NCBI GenBank assembly: GCA_017419325.1
Contig: JAFOLN010000098.1
Coordinates: 1-6,679 of the forward strand
Source: Clostridia bacterium
Lineage (GTDB): Bacteria; Bacillota; Clostridia; Oscillospirales; RGIG577
Direction: 5' to 3'
Length of the DNA: 6,679 nt
Shown: positions 4,300 through 6,679 of the stretch, one piece after another
How positions within the stretch are numbered: the stretch's first letter is position 1
Layout: each line of letters starts with the position of its first letter
Program-made: the position numbers and the translations under genes
Notes under the pieces: generated by a model
Databases searched by the model: none
Seen by the model: only the letters and a program-made list of their open reading frames with translations
Told to the model about the DNA's origin: nothing

Positions 4300-4838
4300 T
4301 CCGTTGTTTTCTTGGTTGGTTCCTGTACGGGGACTCCGGACGCGCCTTGAATGAGGTTCATTGTTTTGCCCTCTTTTTTAAGCCTGCGACGCTCTTTCAT
4401 ATGCTCAAGGATGAGCTTCATTATATTCTCTTCCTCGCCCTTGAATATAATGAGGCGGCTGCCGAGATAGTTCACCGAAAACACGAGCGGCGCCACAAGC
4501 AGCTTTGACCATACCTCGTTTAAGCTGAATATAGTGTAGAACAGATACATTCCGGCAAGGCTGATGCCGCCGGAGACGGCGTTCAGTATATAGAACATAA
4601 TCATCTTTTTACTGAGCAGCCTGTCCTTGCTCTTGAAGGTGTAGCGGCTGTTGAGAATATAGCTGTTAAGGGTGGCAATCACAAAGGCCGCTGCCTGGCA
4701 TACATAAATATTCAAATGAAAAGCGTAAAAGCAGATAGCGAATACGGCAACGTCGACGGCGGAATTAGTCGTGCCGACGATGCAGTATCGGAGGAACTTT
4801 CGTACCTCTTCTTCGCTAAGTCCAAAGGGTCTTATCAT
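4296..4838 (-). CDS. GtrA family membrane protein (polyprenyl-phosphate-sugar flippase-like)
   Basis: 180 residues with four membrane helices in the first ~130 and the GtrA signatures: RYCIVGTTNSAVDVAVFAICF (from residue 17), ATLNSYILNSRYTFKSK before helix 3, and a fourth helix ending VNYLGSRLIIFKG. Members are thought to move polyprenyl-phosphate-linked sugars across the membrane for glycosylation of surface polymers. Start ATG 4838 overlaps the stop of the upstream glycosyltransferase gene (ATGA) and has GAGGTG 5 bases upstream inside that gene, so the two are translationally coupled and likely work together. The highly charged C-terminal extension of about 45 residues (KERRRLKKEGK ... PTKKTTD) is longer than in typical members of about 120-150 residues; its role is unknown. 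Possibly it binds a cytoplasmic partner. Confidence 0.9.
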   Translation of the reverse strand: MIRPFGLSEEEVRKFLRYCIVGTTNSAVDVAVFAICFYAFHLNIYVCQAAAFVIATLNSYILNSRYTFKSKDRLLSKKMIMFYILNAVSGGISLAGMYLFYTIFSLNEVWSKLLVAPLVFSVNYLGSRLIIFKGEEENIMKLILEHMKERRRLKKEGKTMNLIQGASGVPVQEPTKKTTD

Positions 4839-6535
4839 TTTTTCACCTCAAAGCCGCCGTAGAACGAAAGGTTCTCGGGCGGCCTGCCTTCATTAGTCAT
4901 CACAATCGACGGATCCTTATAATTCCATCTTAGAAGCTCGGCGTAGAGCACATCTCCGTCGTAAAGCGAAAAGTTTTCATTATATGCGACTGCGGTAAGC
5001 TTATGGAGCATAAGCTCATCGTCCATATAATAATAAGCGTCTATCTTATCTGCGTCAAATTCGGGGTACATCTTCCATATGGGGCCTTCGTGGAGCGGAT
5101 AGATGTCGGGCGCGTCGAGACTGTCGGAAACGGCATAGAGCGCACCTTTATATGCCCAGTCGCTCGACGTGATGTTGTTTATGTGCTCGTGGTACTTGAC
5201 CGCGGTATCAACATATGAGTCGCGCGTATTGAGAACGACGACCGTATGCACGGGCTTCTCCTCTGACGCGATGGCCGAGAGCGTGTTTTCGGCTATCGTG
5301 CGGTCCATCTGCCCTACGAGAAGATAGTCGTTAAGCTCCGCCACGTTTGCAATAATAAAGCATGCGCACAAAAGAGCCATGGCCGCTCCCCTTACGTATT
5401 TGTTGTAAAGGAGCCATTTGAACACCAGGTCTATAAGCAGTGAAAGCCCCAAAACAGACGGGAAAGCGTTTCGCAGGCTTATCCACGGGTTCTGTATCAT
5501 AACGAACAAAAGCACGGGCAGAAATATCAAAATCAGCGCCAACAGGAGCACAAGAAAATTCTTACTTATATTATCCCCGAGCCTCTTTTCCCTTGCGGCG
5601 TGAAAACACACCGTAAGAAAGACCAAAGCGGCCGCAAGCACCAGAAGTATTATGTAAAACACGCTGCCGTCTCTGTGAAGTATTGTAAGCCCCTTTTCAA
5701 GGCCGTTTACCGCGGCGTCGCGGTTCACCTCGAAAAGCAGATTGAATATCACGTTTAAAGTCGCGCTTACATGGCGCCAAAGCTCGTCGGGCGGAGCCGA
5801 CAGGTCAATAATATTCATGCGCCCCGCATATATGGAGGCTTTGTTTACAAAAAGGTAAAAGTACGCTGTTGCCGCCGTTGGAATCAAAACGGTAAGATAA
5901 TGCGCTATGCCCTTTTTGTTGGCAATGAGCAGTGTGCATGAAAGAATAAACGCGACTATTGTTATCTGCTCGTAAAAAGCCATGGACGCGAACAGAAAAA
6001 CCGTGCCGAAAACATATCCGACGGCTTTTTTAAGCCTGTGCTCCGCGTCAAATCCAAACTGAAGTATTGTAAGCGACAGCCCTAAAAAAAACAGGGGCAC
6101 GATTATGCGCGAGGCCGCTGACAGCCAGTTTACCGCTTCGCTTCCCAAAGGCACGAGCCCGTATAAAAACAAAAACACGGGAGTGACCTTGAAATGCCTC
6201 GAAAATATGCGGTAAATAAGTATTCCCGACAGTATGAAAAGCGCCGTTATTATAAGACTTGCAAAGCGCATATCGTTCCAGAAATTCGACCAGAAGTATA
6301 TATCGAATATCGCGGCAAGCGGACGCCCCGACAATAGCCCCATCTTCATGATTATATCCCGAAACGGGTCGTCATAGAGCGTATAGGTGTGGTACTGGAT
6401 AAAGTCATCCAGCACAGGGTGATATAAAAAGCCGTAATATCCGCCCTTTATTATCATAACAAGCGCGAATACGATATATACAAAGCGCTCCGGCATTTCA
6501 TAAAGCGCGCGGGCAAGTCGGGAATCCGTGTTCAT
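4835..6535 (-). CDS. Multi-pass membrane glycosyltransferase, GT-C / GtrII-like
   Basis: 566 residues. Roughly residues 15-400 contain 10-12 hydrophobic helices, and about 415-566 form a soluble C-terminal domain, probably extracytoplasmic. Just after the first helix stands YHPVLDDFIQY (D43, D44), then YDD at 54-56 and SGRPLA (69-74). An acidic pair in the first outer loop followed by a GRxL motif is characteristic of GT-C enzymes using polyprenyl-phosphate sugars, such as GtrII-type glucosyltransferases. It therefore probably adds a sugar to a cell-surface polymer outside the membrane; sugar and acceptor cannot be told. ATG 6535 lies 6 bases after the rpe stop codon with only a weak AGG upstream, so translation likely depends on coupling to rpe. 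An A8 run at 6084-6091 is in frame. Overlap with a GtrA gene supports the function. Family assignment is by layout, not by strong sequence match. Confidence 0.8.
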   Translation of the reverse strand: MNTDSRLARALYEMPERFVYIVFALVMIIKGGYYGFLYHPVLDDFIQYHTYTLYDDPFRDIIMKMGLLSGRPLAAIFDIYFWSNFWNDMRFASLIITALFILSGILIYRIFSRHFKVTPVFLFLYGLVPLGSEAVNWLSAASRIIVPLFFLGLSLTILQFGFDAEHRLKKAVGYVFGTVFLFASMAFYEQITIVAFILSCTLLIANKKGIAHYLTVLIPTAATAYFYLFVNKASIYAGRMNIIDLSAPPDELWRHVSATLNVIFNLLFEVNRDAAVNGLEKGLTILHRDGSVFYIILLVLAAALVFLTVCFHAAREKRLGDNISKNFLVLLLALILIFLPVLLFVMIQNPWISLRNAFPSVLGLSLLIDLVFKWLLYNKYVRGAAMALLCACFIIANVAELNDYLLVGQMDRTIAENTLSAIASEEKPVHTVVVLNTRDSYVDTAVKYHEHINNITSSDWAYKGALYAVSDSLDAPDIYPLHEGPIWKMYPEFDADKIDAYYYMDDELMLHKLTAVAYNENFSLYDGDVLYAELLRWNYKDPSIVMTNEGRPPENLSFYGGFEVKK

Positions 6536-6541
6536 CGCCTG

Positions 6542-6679
6542 TTATGCCCGGCGGGCGCTGTCTTCCAGCATTGCAACATTGTTTGCTATCATTTTATAGC
6601 CGTCACGGAAGGTGGCGGAGCCGGCAACGCAGACCTCTGCGCCGGCCTTGACTATCTGTCCTATGTTTTCGGCGGTAAC
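6542..6679 (-). CDS. rpe: Ribulose-phosphate 3-epimerase, C-terminal 45 residues (5' end outside the window)
   Basis: The frame reads VTAENIGQIVKAGAEVCVAGSATF and ends with SARRA and TAA at 6542-6544. This is the last strand-helix unit of the epimerase TIM barrel: the phosphate-binding VAGSA-x-F motif preceded by 'T-x-x-N-I-x-x-x-x-x-AGA'. The enzyme interconverts ribulose 5-phosphate and xylulose 5-phosphate in the pentose phosphate pathway in the cytoplasm. The catalytic residues lie in the missing part, so the related allulose-6-phosphate 3-epimerase cannot be excluded. The next gene begins 6 bases downstream. Confidence 0.87.
   Translation of the reverse strand, partial: VTAENIGQIVKAGAEVCVAGSATFRDGYKMIANNVAMLEDSARRA

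Noticed and set aside
1..6679. CRISPR array, tRNA, rRNA, insertion sequence or attachment site
   Set aside because: No spaced direct repeats, tRNA cloverleaf, transposase frame or terminal inverted repeats were seen on either strand.

Overview
The window looks like a chromosomal segment of an anaerobic Bacillota bacterium, probably a Clostridia/Oscillospirales-type gut or rumen lineage. This is an inference from four things: dockerin and cohesin modules on secreted proteins, strong GGAGG-type ribosome binding sites, a NusG-domain-II + Gx-transporter pair typical of Firmicutes, and heavy ATA (Ile) use in the right-hand genes. Every gene I can support lies on the minus strand, so the window reads biologically from right to left.

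Right part (6679 to 4296): the 3' end of ribulose-phosphate 3-epimerase (rpe), then a 566-residue multi-pass GT-C-like membrane glycosyltransferase starting 6 bases later, then a GtrA-family membrane protein overlapping it by ATGA. The last two fit a lipid-linked-sugar flippase plus glycosyltransferase unit for cell-envelope glycosylation.

Middle part (4299 to 2347): a separate promoter with a 9-bp dyad precedes an unrecognised tail-anchored protein of 283 residues, whose layout recalls a degenerate FtsZ/tubulin fold without the GTP-binding glycines. A second, very good promoter (TTGACT-18-TATAAT with an extended -10) overlaps the end of that gene. A GGTTAG/CTAACC dyad sits at its expected transcription start. 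It drives a NusG-domain-II lipid-proximal protein (TTG start) and a Gx transporter, the EetA/EetB-like pair associated with flavin/quinone-based extracellular electron transfer. The unit closes with a perfect 15-bp-stem terminator.

Intergenic part (2350 to 1867): about 540 bases with no supported gene. It holds an AT-rich tract, a (CTTG)6 tetranucleotide repeat and a second strong minus-strand terminator roughly 105 bases before the next gene, which may mark a small RNA or an attenuated leader.

Left part (1866 to 1): two consecutive secreted-protein genes. The first encodes signal peptide, type I dockerin with two intact calcium loops, an Ig-like domain and a novel Trp/Tyr-rich C-terminal region. 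The second encodes a signal peptide and a cohesin-like domain running off the window. Both are interrupted by what looks like a single missing base in a G/C homopolymer (C6 at 1403-1408 and G5 at 300-304). The frame can be restored in each case, so these are sequencing errors, recent lesions or phase-variable tracts. The adjacent dockerin and cohesin suggest a small self-assembling surface complex.
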